Positions 8,814 through 16,140 of a stretch of 64,000 bases of DNA are shown one piece after another (position 1 is the stretch's first letter; each line of letters opens with the position of its first letter). The notes below the pieces were generated by a model. The model had not been told where the DNA came from. It did no database searches and saw only the letters and a list, made by a program, of their open reading frames with translations. Location of the stretch: contig PJLO01000003.1 of NCBI GenBank assembly GCA_003010405.1, positions 124,001-188,000 on the forward strand. The letters are read 5' to 3'. This DNA comes from Acidobacteriota bacterium (GTDB taxonomy: Bacteria; Acidobacteriota; Terriglobia; Terriglobales; Acidobacteriaceae). The translations under genes and the position numbers were made by a program.

Positions 8814-9265
8814 CACAGATAGACTCCCCAGGCTGCGACCTGAATGTTTGCAGCGACGAAGTTGTAGACCTGCACTCCGTCGTTGCCCGTGTTGGTGATG
8901 GCGACGGTCAGCGTGTCTCCTGCCGCGAGCAGATATGGCGACTTCAGGATCAGCGGGTTTCCCGCGCCTCCAGCCACCAGATCGAGGCGCATCTGTTTCG
9001 AGAGCAACTGGCGCTGCGCGGCTCCGTGCTGATGCAGAATCTGCAGAAAGAAGGACCCGGCCGCAGCGTCGCTCGATCCGGTCAGGTGAGTGAGCAGGAA
9101 GTTGCGCGCGACCGACTGCGAAGACTCGGCCGAGGCTGCGGACGCAACTTGCCCGCCGAAGTCGAAGCCGATGCACCCGGCGTCTCCGCTGGGCGGAGCT
9201 TCGACCGTCGACGGCAGATAGAGCCGGCTTTTGACCATGCCGCGTTGTGGCAGATATAGAATCAC
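8813..9265 (-). CDS. small beta-rich protein, candidate capsid or vertex protein
   Basis: 150 residues from a GTG at 9265 with AGGAG six bases upstream. Apart from a short helix (SVARNFLLTHLTG) the chain is almost all beta: an N-terminal strand, a block LSKQMRLDLVAGGAGNPLILKSPYLLAAGDTLTVAITN, and a last strand pair ending AAWGVYL. The pattern L-x-P-Y-L-L-x-x-G-D-T-L-x-V-x-I-x-N is common in single jelly-roll and receptor-binding proteins. With the 133- and 214-residue proteins encoded upstream it forms a run of three compact beta proteins in the structural block. Confidence 0.65.
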   Translation of the reverse strand: MILYLPQRGMVKSRLYLPSTVEAPPSGDAGCIGFDFGGQVASAASAESSQSVARNFLLTHLTGSSDAAAGSFFLQILHQHGAAQRQLLSKQMRLDLVAGGAGNPLILKSPYLLAAGDTLTVAITNTGNDGVQVYNFVAANIQVAAWGVYL

Positions 9266-9277
9266 GCGCGTCTCCTG

Positions 9278-9673
9278 TTAAGCAGCTTGAGTGCTGGGCG
9301 TTACTGCAAAGGTGTTCAGAATTGTGACGACTGCCTGCACGTAGGTTGTGAGTTTGGCTGTAGCTTCGGCGGTAGTCAGCCCGGCTGCCTCCAGGCCAGG
9401 AAGCAGCTTCGAACTCACAGCTGAGATCACGGCAGCAAACTTCTGTTCTCCAGTCATCCCCGATGGAAGCAGCGCGGCAGCCTGCTCGATTGCCAGCACA
9501 TTGTTGGCGACCAGGTTGTATTCGGGTCCGATCTGGGGGAAAGCCACGTCTACCAGAGGTTCGGCGGCCACGGCGACTTTTGCTGCTACTGGCAAAATCT
9601 TTGTAAAAGCGAAATTGGCAATTCTCTTAATTTCCTTGCCGATCTTGCTCAGAAACGTCTCAATCTTGTTCAT
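9278..9673 (-). CDS. helical protein of unknown function
   Basis: 131 residues; AGGAG six bases before the ATG. The N-terminus is basic and amphipathic (MNKIETFLSKIGKEIKRIA), followed by Ala/Val-rich helices and no clear membrane segment. Helical proteins of this kind near structural genes can be scaffold or membrane-surface proteins, but I recognise no family. It sits between a candidate capsid gene and a holin-like gene in the late block. Confidence 0.65.
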   Translation of the reverse strand: MNKIETFLSKIGKEIKRIANFAFTKILPVAAKVAVAAEPLVDVAFPQIGPEYNLVANNVLAIEQAAALLPSGMTGEQKFAAVISAVSSKLLPGLEAAGLTTAEATAKLTTYVQAVVTILNTFAVTPSTQAA

Positions 9674-9682
9674 GCGCTTCTC

Positions 9683-9994
9683 CTATTTTTTTTCGATCAC
9701 TTGCATCTGGTTTCCGGACTCTGCGTCCAGTTCGGCTTGCGGGAGCACGACCGTCAGACCTTTGGTGAGTTTCGTTTTCCGAAAGACCAGCGTCATGGCG
9801 ACCGAGGCGACAATCATTCCGGACCCGATTGCCAGAGTTGCCGAGCGCGTGCTCACCAGCGTCGTTCCACAAGTCAACAGAAACGACACTGTCGCGCTGA
9901 AGCCAAGCTCGAAGAGCAGCTTGAGCCAGAGCGAGATTGCCGACTGCTTCAACCGTCCGAGAATGAACGTCGCCAGTCCTGAAAACGGGTCCAT
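9683..9994 (-). CDS. small two-helix membrane protein, holin-like
   Basis: 103 residues with two hydrophobic helices (about residues 24-43 and 52-72) separated by a short Arg-containing loop, then a basic stretch (FRKTKLTKG) and a charged tail. Size, topology and position next to another tiny membrane protein and upstream of muralytic genes are holin-like. An internal-membrane protein of the virion is equally possible. Confidence 0.65.
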   Translation of the reverse strand: MDPFSGLATFILGRLKQSAISLWLKLLFELGFSATVSFLLTCGTTLVSTRSATLAIGSGMIVASVAMTLVFRKTKLTKGLTVVLPQAELDAESGNQMQVIEKK

Positions 9995-10162
9995 TTATTT
10001 CCCCGAGTCGGAGGCCAGGATGCCGGTGGCTCCAGCCGTGACCGCTCCCAGAACGACCTGTGTGTTGATCGGCTGGCCGTGCAGATACGGCATCACGACT
10101 CCGGTCAGCACTCCGATGAGAATCGTCAGTATTCCAGCGGTTGTGGTTTTCCAGTTTTTCAA
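9995..10162 (-). CDS. 55-residue membrane protein, holin-like
   Basis: This short frame reads from a TTG at 10162 with GGGAGG five bases upstream and ends directly at the next gene's ATG (TAA then ATG). It starts LKNWKTTTAGIL, continues as a hydrophobic helix, has a short loop (MPYLHGQPINTQ), and ends VTAGATGILASDSGK. Many phages carry a similar short protein of the type KTTxAGI...AGIGLILAKD next to lysis genes. That resemblance is from memory, not from a search. The gene is in the 180-bp gap between the 103-residue membrane protein and the 133-residue beta protein. Confidence 0.65.
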   Translation of the reverse strand: MKNWKTTTAGILTILIGVLTGVVMPYLHGQPINTQVVLGAVTAGATGILASDSGK

Positions 10163-10173
10163 CTTGACCTCCC

Positions 10174-10575
10174 TTAGCTCAGTTCGCGCCCGATGAATCC
10201 CAGGCGAATGTCGTTCTGCGCTCCGCTCAGGTCCGTGATCGAAACCTGCACGACCGCGTTTTTCACGAGCTTGAGCGGGGCAAGCAACGGCAACGGAGCC
10301 TGCGCCGTGCCGAAGTGGTTATCCGAATGGATCGGAATATTGGACAGATAGCGGTCGCCGATCTTGATCTGCGCCTTGAATTTTCCGGTCGATTGCGAGA
10401 CCAGGAAATCCGCCTCGAAGTTGTTATTGAGAATCTGAAATTGCTGCGTGACGGTGGCATTCGCCCCGGTGGCGAGCGCTTCCACGCCGTAGGTGTAATG
10501 GTGGCCGGGGTCCACAGTCGCTGCAGCGCTCTGTGCCTGCTGTGCCTGTTCGGTCGCGCCCAAGAAGCGATTCAT
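10174..10575 (-). CDS. compact beta-rich protein, candidate minor or small major capsid protein
   Basis: 133 residues. A short helical N-terminus (residues 1-20) is followed by an all-beta body: FQILNNNFEADFLVSQ, KFKAQIKIGDRYLSN, the signature IPIHSDNHFGT, a Pro/Leu loop (LPLLAPLKLVKNA), then VVQVSITDLSG and NDIRLGFIGREL. This strand order suits a single jelly roll. It follows the candidate major capsid gene in the operon, separated by a G+C-rich stem. A small plus a larger single-jelly-roll protein is the capsid plan of P23-77-like and SH1-like viruses; applying it here is inference. Confidence 0.65.
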   Translation of the reverse strand: MNRFLGATEQAQQAQSAAATVDPGHHYTYGVEALATGANATVTQQFQILNNNFEADFLVSQSTGKFKAQIKIGDRYLSNIPIHSDNHFGTAQAPLPLLAPLKLVKNAVVQVSITDLSGAQNDIRLGFIGRELS

Positions 10576-10661
10576 GGTGTTAGCTCTCCCGCGCTGCTAT
10601 GCGCTTTGAAATGGCCCCGGCCCTTGCGAGCCGGAGCGATAACGATTCAACGCAACAAAGC

Positions 10662-11306
10662 TTAGGAAACGTTGCGCAGGCGACGACCGTCCAGGAAGAC
10701 GTAGATCGTCGTTCCCACGCCTCCGGAGGCAGTACCGGTCATATTGAAGGCGGTTTCGGCGGTCACATCGAAACGAATGCTCTCGCCGTTGTTGATCATG
10801 ATTTCGTCTTCGAACTGGAAGGCGTTCATGATGTTCGTATCGCCATTGGCAATGCCGGTCTGAATGCTCGCGGCTCCGAGCAGGGTTCCGACGTTGGCAG
10901 CTGCGGTCAACTGAATGCCCCCGCCGCCGGGGAATGCCATCAGCGGGCCGGTAAGAAAATCGCGCCCGCCAATCTTCAGAACTCCCGAGCACAGCTGCGC
11001 GATGTTGATCGCATCTGCCAGCAGGGTGTTCGCCGCGATGATGACGCGCACGCGCCTCAGTTTGAACGTCTCCTGATTGGCCAGCACGCCGGCGGTCTGC
11101 ATGTTGGTCTGCGCCTTCGTCTTGTTAGCGGTATTGGGCACCTGGAACATCGGCGTCAACTGCGGAAACGCTGCGGCCTGGGCAACGCTGAAAGAGTCGT
11201 ACAGAAAATCAGTGTTCTCGTAGCCGGTGCCCGGCAAATTGGGGTTTTCGATTCGCCACGGCTTAAATTCAGGCCGGGCGAAGTTCTTGCGGTTCAGCTT
11301 GTTCAT
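10662..11306 (-). CDS. candidate major capsid protein
   Basis: 214 residues; GAGGTGA lies seven bases before the ATG. A basic N-terminal arm (NKLNRKNFARPEFKPW) leads into a stretch FSVAQAAAFPQLTPMFQVP and then alternating strands (FKLRRVRVIIAANTLL, GVLKIGGRDFLTGPLMAFPGGGGIQL, SIRFDVTAETAF, TTIYVFLDGRRLRNV). The gene has its own long leader with two hairpins and is the largest beta protein of the late block without a signal peptide. It has no HK97-type features. A single jelly roll or one lobe of a double jelly roll is my best reading; at 214 residues it is short for a double one. Fold prediction would settle it. Confidence 0.65.
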   Translation of the reverse strand: MNKLNRKNFARPEFKPWRIENPNLPGTGYENTDFLYDSFSVAQAAAFPQLTPMFQVPNTANKTKAQTNMQTAGVLANQETFKLRRVRVIIAANTLLADAINIAQLCSGVLKIGGRDFLTGPLMAFPGGGGIQLTAAANVGTLLGAASIQTGIANGDTNIMNAFQFEDEIMINNGESIRFDVTAETAFNMTGTASGGVGTTIYVFLDGRRLRNVS

Positions 11307-11366
11307 AACTTCGTCACCTCTTTGGTGGCCTCGCGCGTGGCGAGGGAAATTTGAGTTGCGGGTGAA

Positions 11367-11388
11367 TGGCCGGGCCGAAACCCGGCCA
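11367..11388 (-). promoter_or_regulatory. perfect 8-bp-stem hairpin in the capsid-gene leader
   Basis: TGGCCGGG (11367-11374) pairs with CCCGGCCA (11381-11388) around six bases. A second stem (CCTCGC/GCGAGG) lies between it and the ribosome site of the 214-residue gene. There is no U-tract, so this is more likely an mRNA-stabilising or processing site than a terminator. Confidence 0.5.
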
Positions 11389-11394
11389 CACCTG

Positions 11395-12150
11395 TTACCA
11401 GGCCGGCTTCGTCACGGGTTTGGACCCAGCCGACGGAAGCGCAACGGGAGCGCTGGAACCAGCCGCGGGAGGTGCGGTGTAAATTCCGCCTTCCTGCGTA
11501 TAGGGCCAGGTCACGTTGTTGTAGCTGCCCAGGGCGACTGCGCGTCCGAGACCGTCGTCGGAGTAGCTGACATCGCCGAGGCCTTTCACGGTCGTTCCGG
11601 CAGGAGCGCCGGTCGCAGCCGTGGAGACGGCCGGCAATACCTTGCTGACCTTGTCGTCCCAGAAACGCTGCACCGTGGCCGCGAGGCCACCGGCGAGGAT
11701 CGCCATGCCCGCATCCGGGCCCAGCATCTTCGCCCCGCCCATACCGAGGCCGATCGCCGCGACGATGTTTCCACCGTAGCCATACACGCCTTCGTTTTTG
11801 GACCTGAGGACCAGCTGAGTAACGAACCGGGTTCCGATCGCGCCGGCGCCGGCCGACAATGCCAGCGTCATGATCTGGCTCGGTTTCTGGCCGAGCACCG
11901 TGTACGGATTGCGACGCGCTTTACGCCGATGAGTCTTGACGATCGTCGGGTTCTTGCGCCTGCGACTGACCTTGCGGGCAGCAGCCTTGAACGGGTTGCG
12001 TTTGTGAGTGTTTTTCTTTCGTGGGTTGCTCATGATGGTAAGCACACCTCCTAGCGGCCCGGGGTTATGTTTCTTGCGCAGGTTCGGGCGGCGCTTGCGC
12101 GAAACTTTTTTGTAGGGGTTGGCGATGCGAATGACCTTGATCTTCGGCAA
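11395..12150 (-). CDS. membrane protein with basic (K/R)NP-repeat arm
   Basis: 251 residues from a TTG at 12150 that has an excellent ribosome site (AGGAG, seven bases). An in-frame ATG at 12033 also has AGGAGG thirteen bases upstream, so two products are possible. Residues 1-85 are strongly basic with six NP motifs (ANPY, HNPG, SNPR, RNPF, KNPT, RNPY). Two Gly/Ala-rich hydrophobic stretches (about 93-115 and 128-155) and a Pro/Ala/Gly tail follow. The basic arm probably binds DNA or RNA and the middle sits in a membrane, which would suit a protein linking genome and internal membrane. It is directly upstream of the capsid gene. Confidence 0.7.
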   Translation of the reverse strand: MPKIKVIRIANPYKKVSRKRRPNLRKKHNPGPLGGVLTIMSNPRKKNTHKRNPFKAAARKVSRRRKNPTIVKTHRRKARRNPYTVLGQKPSQIMTLALSAGAGAIGTRFVTQLVLRSKNEGVYGYGGNIVAAIGLGMGGAKMLGPDAGMAILAGGLAATVQRFWDDKVSKVLPAVSTAATGAPAGTTVKGLGDVSYSDDGLGRAVALGSYNNVTWPYTQEGGIYTAPPAAGSSAPVALPSAGSKPVTKPAW

Positions 12151-12180
12151 TGCCTTTCTCCTTTCCCTCGCGGGTGCAAT

Positions 12181-12238
12181 AAAAAATCCCCGCGCGCCGG
12201 TGCATTCGCAGCACTGGTCACGCGGGGACGGATTTTTT
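12181..12238. terminator. bidirectional intrinsic terminator in an operon leader
   Basis: CCCCGCG (12188-12194) pairs with CGCGGGG (12221-12227), with an A-run before and a T-run after. On the minus strand the stem is followed by ATTTTTTATT, about 35 bases before the TTG at 12150. It therefore separates the 12266-13162 gene from the next leftward genes or acts as an attenuator. It contains the 15-mer GCGGGGACGGATTTT that recurs at 19455-19469. Confidence 0.7.
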
Positions 12239-12265
12239 GAAATGCGCCGATCGAGGGCGCGGGTT

Positions 12266-13162
12266 TCACAGCCTGGTCAGATTGCCCAGCTCTCCACCCA
12301 GCCAATACCACGGCTGCCCGGTCGTTTCCGGTTTCTTCACCAGCAACGCGCCGAGGTTGCCATCGGCATCCGGAAGAATGGACGCAAGTTCAATCGACTG
12401 CTTCGCATCGCGGCAAACATCTGCCCGCAACAAAATCTCATGAATCGGGCCGAGAACGGTGAATCCTTCCATCGTGCCCAATACGTAATCGTTCCACGCC
12501 TGTGGTTCGCGCTCCAGCTTGCGGCCAATGCCGTTGCAGCTCGCGCAGTACGGCGCGTTGCTGTCGCTCGGGGCCCCATCTTTGCGTCCGGTGGACATAC
12601 GCCCGGTCCCCCTGCATAACGGGCACGACTGTTTTTTCGTTCCCTTGCAGGATGGACATTCGGCGGTCTGTCCCACCACCTTCCCGCTGCCCTCGCACTG
12701 CTCGCATCCGCGATTGGCTTTTCCGGTTTCCCTGGCGCATCCGGGGGCAGGGCATTGCTCGTAACCGAGGATCATGCGTCCGGCTCCTCCGCAGTTCAGT
12801 CCCATGCAGAGGCGATGGCCTTCGCCATCGCAACTCAGGCACTTTGCCTGGCAATCCGGGCACAGCTCATGCGTGGCGGTGACGATGTCCGGAAATCCCT
12901 TCCACTCGTTCATCAGCGCCAGCTCGCCGCCGGGGTCCAGCTTCGCGAGGAACGGACCGTCCTTGCCGAAGTCGATATCGCCGCGTTCGGTGCGCACCAG
13001 ATAGATGCGTCCGAGCAGATCGAATTCGCCGCGCTTCACCGCCGCGTCACGCCTGGCGAAGATCTTCGCCAGCGATTCAACCTTCGACTTCGAACGGGAT
13101 GACGCGCGTTGCGCCTGCCCCGTGCTCTTCCGCTCCATCTGTGCCGTGCCTGCTGAGGCCAT
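12266..13162 (-). CDS. DnaJ-type zinc-finger protein
   Basis: 298 residues; the ATG overlaps the upstream stop (TGATG). The middle (about residues 95-215) is a run of CxxC pairs in the style of the DnaJ central domain: CPDCQAKCLSCDGEGH, CEQCEGSGK, CPSCKGTKKQSCPLCRGTGR and CASCNGIGR. At least four zinc-binding pairs are visible and there is no J-domain. The N-terminus is Ser/Lys/Arg-rich; the C-terminus is an unassigned globular part. Such cysteine repeats bind unfolded protein or nucleic acid, so an assembly chaperone for virion proteins is possible but unproven. Confidence 0.75.
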   Translation of the reverse strand: MASAGTAQMERKSTGQAQRASSRSKSKVESLAKIFARRDAAVKRGEFDLLGRIYLVRTERGDIDFGKDGPFLAKLDPGGELALMNEWKGFPDIVTATHELCPDCQAKCLSCDGEGHRLCMGLNCGGAGRMILGYEQCPAPGCARETGKANRGCEQCEGSGKVVGQTAECPSCKGTKKQSCPLCRGTGRMSTGRKDGAPSDSNAPYCASCNGIGRKLEREPQAWNDYVLGTMEGFTVLGPIHEILLRADVCRDAKQSIELASILPDADGNLGALLVKKPETTGQPWYWLGGELGNLTRL

Positions 13163-14052
13163 CAGTTCACAATCCCCACGTTCTCGATCTTGTAATCGCC
13201 GCCCGCCAAATACATCTGGCGAGCAACAGGGTCGAACATCAATCTCGGACGCTTTCCATTTTCCTCGCCAAGGTTGTGAAAGTAGATGGTCGGACGGAAG
13301 TCATCGAACTTTTTTCTAGCGTAATATTCGATTTGCGAAACTTCGCCTAAATCCTGCAGGCCGCCCGGATTGGCGCGGCGCGCCGGCTTCAGCGCGCGAA
13401 GATCCTGATTGCCTCCGAGAAAAAACAGTTTTTTGGCCTTCGCGTCGGTCACTACAATCGGCTGCACCTTGTCGTCCTCGAAGCTCACCTTGCGATTGCC
13501 CACGGTCAGCGAGACCAGGTCTCCGATCTTTGCGAAGTCCTTGCCGGGGATGCGGGCTTTCGTTTTTGCGAGCGTCGTTTTGCGCGGCGCGCGGCCATGG
13601 AACATCGCGTAAGTCTTGCGGGCCTTGCGCGAAGCGTGCAGCGGGTTCTTTTTTCCCGGAATCAGCTTCTGCTCGAAGTGTTCGAGCGTTTTCCTCGTCG
13701 CCTCAGCCGGAGAGTATCCCTGCTTGATCAGCAGTCCGCGCCGGGCCGAGAATTTCCGAAGCCAGCTCTTTTTCCCGGAATCGGGATTTTTCTTTATCGA
13801 TTCTCCGAACGATTTCTTCGCCGCGGCTTTCGCTCCGGCGTAGCCCGCTGCCACGCTGCGCAAAAACCGCGCTACCTGCGCTTTCGCCGCCGGGGAAATC
13901 AGCCCCGCAGCCGGAAGCGGGTTGCACTTCGGATTCTTCGCGGAGCGCTTGCGCGGCTTCGCTGCCGGTTTCCCGGCGGGCTTCGCTGCCGCGCGCCTCT
14001 TTGCCGTCTTTTGTTTCGTCATCTTTACGCCTCTGTAACGCGGATTTTTCAT
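13162..14052 (-). CDS. basic protein with NP motifs and a conserved phage-type C-terminal domain
   Basis: 296 residues; GAGG eight bases before the ATG, and the start overlaps the upstream stop (ATGA). Residues 1-45 are Lys/Arg/Ala/Pro-rich. NP motifs occur at KNPR, KNPK, CNPL, KNPD, KNPL and ANPG. A short alpha-helical part (GYSPAEATRKTLEHFE) follows. The last 60 residues (SQIEYYARKKF, PTIYFHNLGEENGKRPRL, MYLAGGDYKIENVGIVN) have a pattern I remember from other phage proteins with similar basic arms, though I cannot name the family. DNA or membrane-surface binding is the most that can be inferred. Confidence 0.65.
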   Translation of the reverse strand: MKNPRYRGVKMTKQKTAKRRAAAKPAGKPAAKPRKRSAKNPKCNPLPAAGLISPAAKAQVARFLRSVAAGYAGAKAAAKKSFGESIKKNPDSGKKSWLRKFSARRGLLIKQGYSPAEATRKTLEHFEQKLIPGKKNPLHASRKARKTYAMFHGRAPRKTTLAKTKARIPGKDFAKIGDLVSLTVGNRKVSFEDDKVQPIVVTDAKAKKLFFLGGNQDLRALKPARRANPGGLQDLGEVSQIEYYARKKFDDFRPTIYFHNLGEENGKRPRLMFDPVARQMYLAGGDYKIENVGIVN

Positions 14053-14264
14053 CGTCCCATCCTCTGCAGAAACATTGCCCGCGCGCGCCTGCCCCAGTTA
14101 CGGGAGCACTCGTCGCACATCCAGGCGTCGCACACCGGACAGTAATGCACGCGGCGCGGACGCTCGTCCTGATCCACCAGGCGATGCACCTCGCAAACCC
14201 CGACGCGCTCGCCGTCGCCGGTTGCCGCGTAGCCTGTGCCCGTGTTTACGTCAACAAAACCCAT
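14049..14264 (-). CDS. 71-residue zinc-ribbon protein
   Basis: AGGAG lies eight bases before the ATG; the stop overlaps the next gene. The protein has a central block VHYCPVCDAWMCDECSRNW, i.e. CxxC-x4-CxxC, a compact zinc-binding knuckle, and a basic tail (WGRRARAMFLQRMGR). A further Cys and His (GVCEVH) precede it. Typical of small viral nucleic-acid-binding or adaptor proteins. The parS-like word 14243-14256 lies over its first codons. Confidence 0.65.
   Translation of the reverse strand: MGFVDVNTGTGYAATGDGERVGVCEVHRLVDQDERPRRVHYCPVCDAWMCDECSRNWGRRARAMFLQRMGR
14243..14256 (-). promoter_or_regulatory. parS-like palindromic word, copy 3
   Basis: The minus strand reads TGTTGACGTAAACA, identical over 14 bp to the copy at 19711-19724. 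The near-symmetry (TGTTkACGTmAACA) resembles bacterial parS, TGTTTCACGTGAAACA, shortened by one base per arm. The element encodes a ParB at 27558-29231. Confidence 0.5.
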
Positions 14265-14446
14265 TACCGTTGCTCCTTTGCCACCAGTCGAACTTGCGCC
14301 TGCGCGCCGATCGGCAACTTTCCGCGAAATCCTTCCGCGCTCGCAAATGTCTCAAAGCGCCTGATTCGCAGCGCGCCCTGCGTAACGTAGCTCACGCGAT
14401 ACGGACGCTTGCCCAGCTCTCTCGGACCTGTGACAATGTACGCCAT
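14264..14446 (-). CDS. 60-residue basic protein
   Basis: Starts at 14446 within a TGATG overlap with the upstream gene and stops at the TAATG junction with the next. The sequence begins MAYIVTGPRELGKRPYRVSY, so it shares the M-aromatic-[IV]-x-x-R...LG opening of several neighbouring proteins. It lacks the C-terminal membrane tail. It has many Arg and a likely beta-strand pair. Function unknown. Confidence 0.6.
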   Translation of the reverse strand: MAYIVTGPRELGKRPYRVSYVTQGALRIRRFETFASAEGFRGKLPIGAQAQVRLVAKEQR

Positions 14447-14748
14447 CAGCGCCTCGTAACCATCAGCAGCCCAGCAAGGAACAGTCCGCCGACGATCAGC
14501 AGCGTGTGATTATCCGCATCCCGATCGTTCAGCTTTCTGACTGCCCGAATGTCCGCGTCGCACTGTGCCCGCGCCTCGTCCATCGTGATGCGTCCTCCAC
14601 CGGCGCGGTAGTTCGACGCTGCGCACTCGGAAATTTTCCCGTTGACCTGGCTGTCAGTAAGTTTTCCGGTCGAGGCGTTGTACATCCAGTCCGTGAAACC
14701 ATTCCCCAGGCCGCGGCGTCCCCGCGTAATCTGACGGCGGTAACTCAT
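14446..14748 (-). CDS. small protein with C-terminal membrane tail (family member 1)
   Basis: 100 residues from the ATG at 14748 (ATGA overlap with the upstream gene). It opens MSYRRQITRGRRGLGNGF, then DWMYNASTGKLT. A short Cys-containing helical part (SECAASN, RAQCDADI) follows, and it ends LLIVGGLFLAGLLMVTRR. The same three parts (Arg-rich opening ending in LG, a variable body, and a GG-containing membrane helix with a basic end) occur in the proteins at 15101, 15442, 16141, 17554, 18306 and 18569. Likely a minor protein of the virion membrane. Confidence 0.65.
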   Translation of the reverse strand: MSYRRQITRGRRGLGNGFTDWMYNASTGKLTDSQVNGKISECAASNYRAGGGRITMDEARAQCDADIRAVRKLNDRDADNHTLLIVGGLFLAGLLMVTRR

Positions 14749-15098
14749 GCCGCGCCTCCAGTCTTGTGCGTCGCGTAGTAATAAGCGATTCCTCCAGCCA
14801 GCAGCGCCAGCATCGCCACTGGAAGCGGATTCGCACTCACTGTGTCCCGAGCCGCACTGGCGCGTGCTCCAATTGCGCGGCTCGTTTTGCGAACAGCCTT
14901 GCGCGTGCCCGTGACCAGGTCGTTTGCCAGCCATCCCGCCACAGCTCCTCCACCCAACAAGAGCAGGAAACTCGACGTGGGCGTACCGAGCGAGCTGGCC
15001 ATCGTGTCCAGCGTGCCCCCGTTGTTTGCGGGCAGCGCGCCCAGCGTTGGACGCTCGACCAGTGACGCATACGGATTGGTGCGCGTGATGTATGCCAT
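14745..15098 (-). CDS. two-helix membrane protein
   Basis: 117 residues opening MAYITRTNPYASLVERPTLG. Two Gly/Ala/Leu-rich membrane helices (about 43-59 and 93-108) flank a basic cytoplasm- or genome-facing stretch (GTRKAVRKTSRAIGARASAARD). NP motifs occur at TNPY and ANPL. The ATGA stop-start overlap puts it in the coupled run of small membrane-protein genes. A structural role in an internal membrane is inferred from this setting. Confidence 0.65.
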   Translation of the reverse strand: MAYITRTNPYASLVERPTLGALPANNGGTLDTMASSLGTPTSSFLLLLGGGAVAGWLANDLVTGTRKAVRKTSRAIGARASAARDTVSANPLPVAMLALLAGGIAYYYATHKTGGAA

Positions 15099-15100
15099 CG

Positions 15101-15445
15101 TTATTGCCTCTTCGTCATCGCCAGAAGCACCAGCAACCCCGCCCCGCCCGCGATGTAAATGTTCTTCACGCCCGCCATTAGACTCTCCTGCATCAGCCAG
15201 CCGGACTGCTGTGCCGCGCTCGCAGTGTTCGTTTGACCGGACACAGCGCTTGTATCGTTTTGTTTTTTGTCTCCAGAGACGGACGTGTTTTGCTTGCCAG
15301 TCGAGCCACTTTGGTTTTGCGGTGTAGCTTGTGGGGTTACGGGATTAGCCGGAACCGCTGGAGGCTGGGACCATGAGCTGAAAGGTTGGTTCCAGTCTGG
15401 CATTCCCAGGCGATTGCGCCTCGTCTCTAATGTGAGATAGCTCAT
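15101..15445 (-). CDS. small protein with C-terminal membrane tail (family member 2)
   Basis: 114 residues from the ATG at 15445 (ATGA overlap). Opening MSYLTLETRRNRLGMPDW, then a low-complexity Pro/Gln/Ser/Thr/Asn linker (about residues 25-85), and a tail IYIAGGAGLLVLLAMTKRQ. There is no folded domain between the two ends, which suggests a spacer or anchor. The opening and the tail match the other members of the series. Confidence 0.65.
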   Translation of the reverse strand: MSYLTLETRRNRLGMPDWNQPFSSWSQPPAVPANPVTPQATPQNQSGSTGKQNTSVSGDKKQNDTSAVSGQTNTASAAQQSGWLMQESLMAGVKNIYIAGGAGLLVLLAMTKRQ

Positions 15446-16134
15446 TTTCGTCCCAGCATCCTTGCCAGAATCAGACCTCCGACGCCCGCGCCTGCAGCCC
15501 ACGCCCAGACAGGCACATTCGACAGCCCGCTCTTGCCGGACGTGGCGGTTGGCGCTGTTTGCTGAGTGGCAACATATGGAGTGCTCGCTCCGCTCCCGGT
15601 GTAGACCGGGTAACTGCCGTTGACCGCGTATATGTTCGAGCCACCGGTTTGTACGGCCGTGGCCGTGGTGATGTTCGAGCAGCCCAGCTCGTTCTTCGCC
15701 GGCGGCGTCGTTGTCCAGGTCAGCACGCCGCTGGAGCTGACAACCGCATAATTGCTGGTCAGCGCCCCGCCCATGCCTCCGCTCACGTACTGGTATACGT
15801 CGTTGTAGCCGCTGTGGTAGAGGAAATTGAACGTGCGCTTATTTTTCGAAGCAGGAATCCACGTCAGCGTGGTGCCGTACACGGTCATCGCGTACGGAGC
15901 TTTCCCCTGGTTGTCCAGCCCGCCCGAAGTCGGCGTGTAGTAGGGCACGGTGACCGCGCAGTTGGTCTGCCCGGTGGGATCTCCGCCGCCGCAGACTCGC
16001 GCTCCCGTGTTGGAGTCCAGCCAGCAGCTATCGCCCAAGCCAGAGAGAGTGCGCAAGGGACGCATGCGCCGGTGTCCGATTCCATGCACCGGACGAAGGT
16101 TTCCGTCGCGGGTTCGTTTGGTAATGACGTACAT
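15442..16134 (-). CDS. tail-anchored beta-rich protein (family member 3)
   Basis: 230 residues. The opening MYVITKRTRDGNLRPVHGIG is followed by HRRMRPLRTLSGLGDSCW. A Cys-bounded loop (SCWLDSNTGARVCGGG) resembles the one in the protein at 17554. Then comes an extended beta-rich, Tyr/Thr/Ser-rich domain (about 60-190), a Thr/Ser/Ala linker, and a membrane tail ending LILARMLGRK. It is the largest member of the tail-anchored series with a folded extra-membrane domain, so it could be a vertex or receptor protein held by its tail. Confidence 0.65.
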   Translation of the reverse strand: MYVITKRTRDGNLRPVHGIGHRRMRPLRTLSGLGDSCWLDSNTGARVCGGGDPTGQTNCAVTVPYYTPTSGGLDNQGKAPYAMTVYGTTLTWIPASKNKRTFNFLYHSGYNDVYQYVSGGMGGALTSNYAVVSSSGVLTWTTTPPAKNELGCSNITTATAVQTGGSNIYAVNGSYPVYTGSGASTPYVATQQTAPTATSGKSGLSNVPVWAWAAGAGVGGLILARMLGRK

Positions 16135-16140
16135 TTTGCG

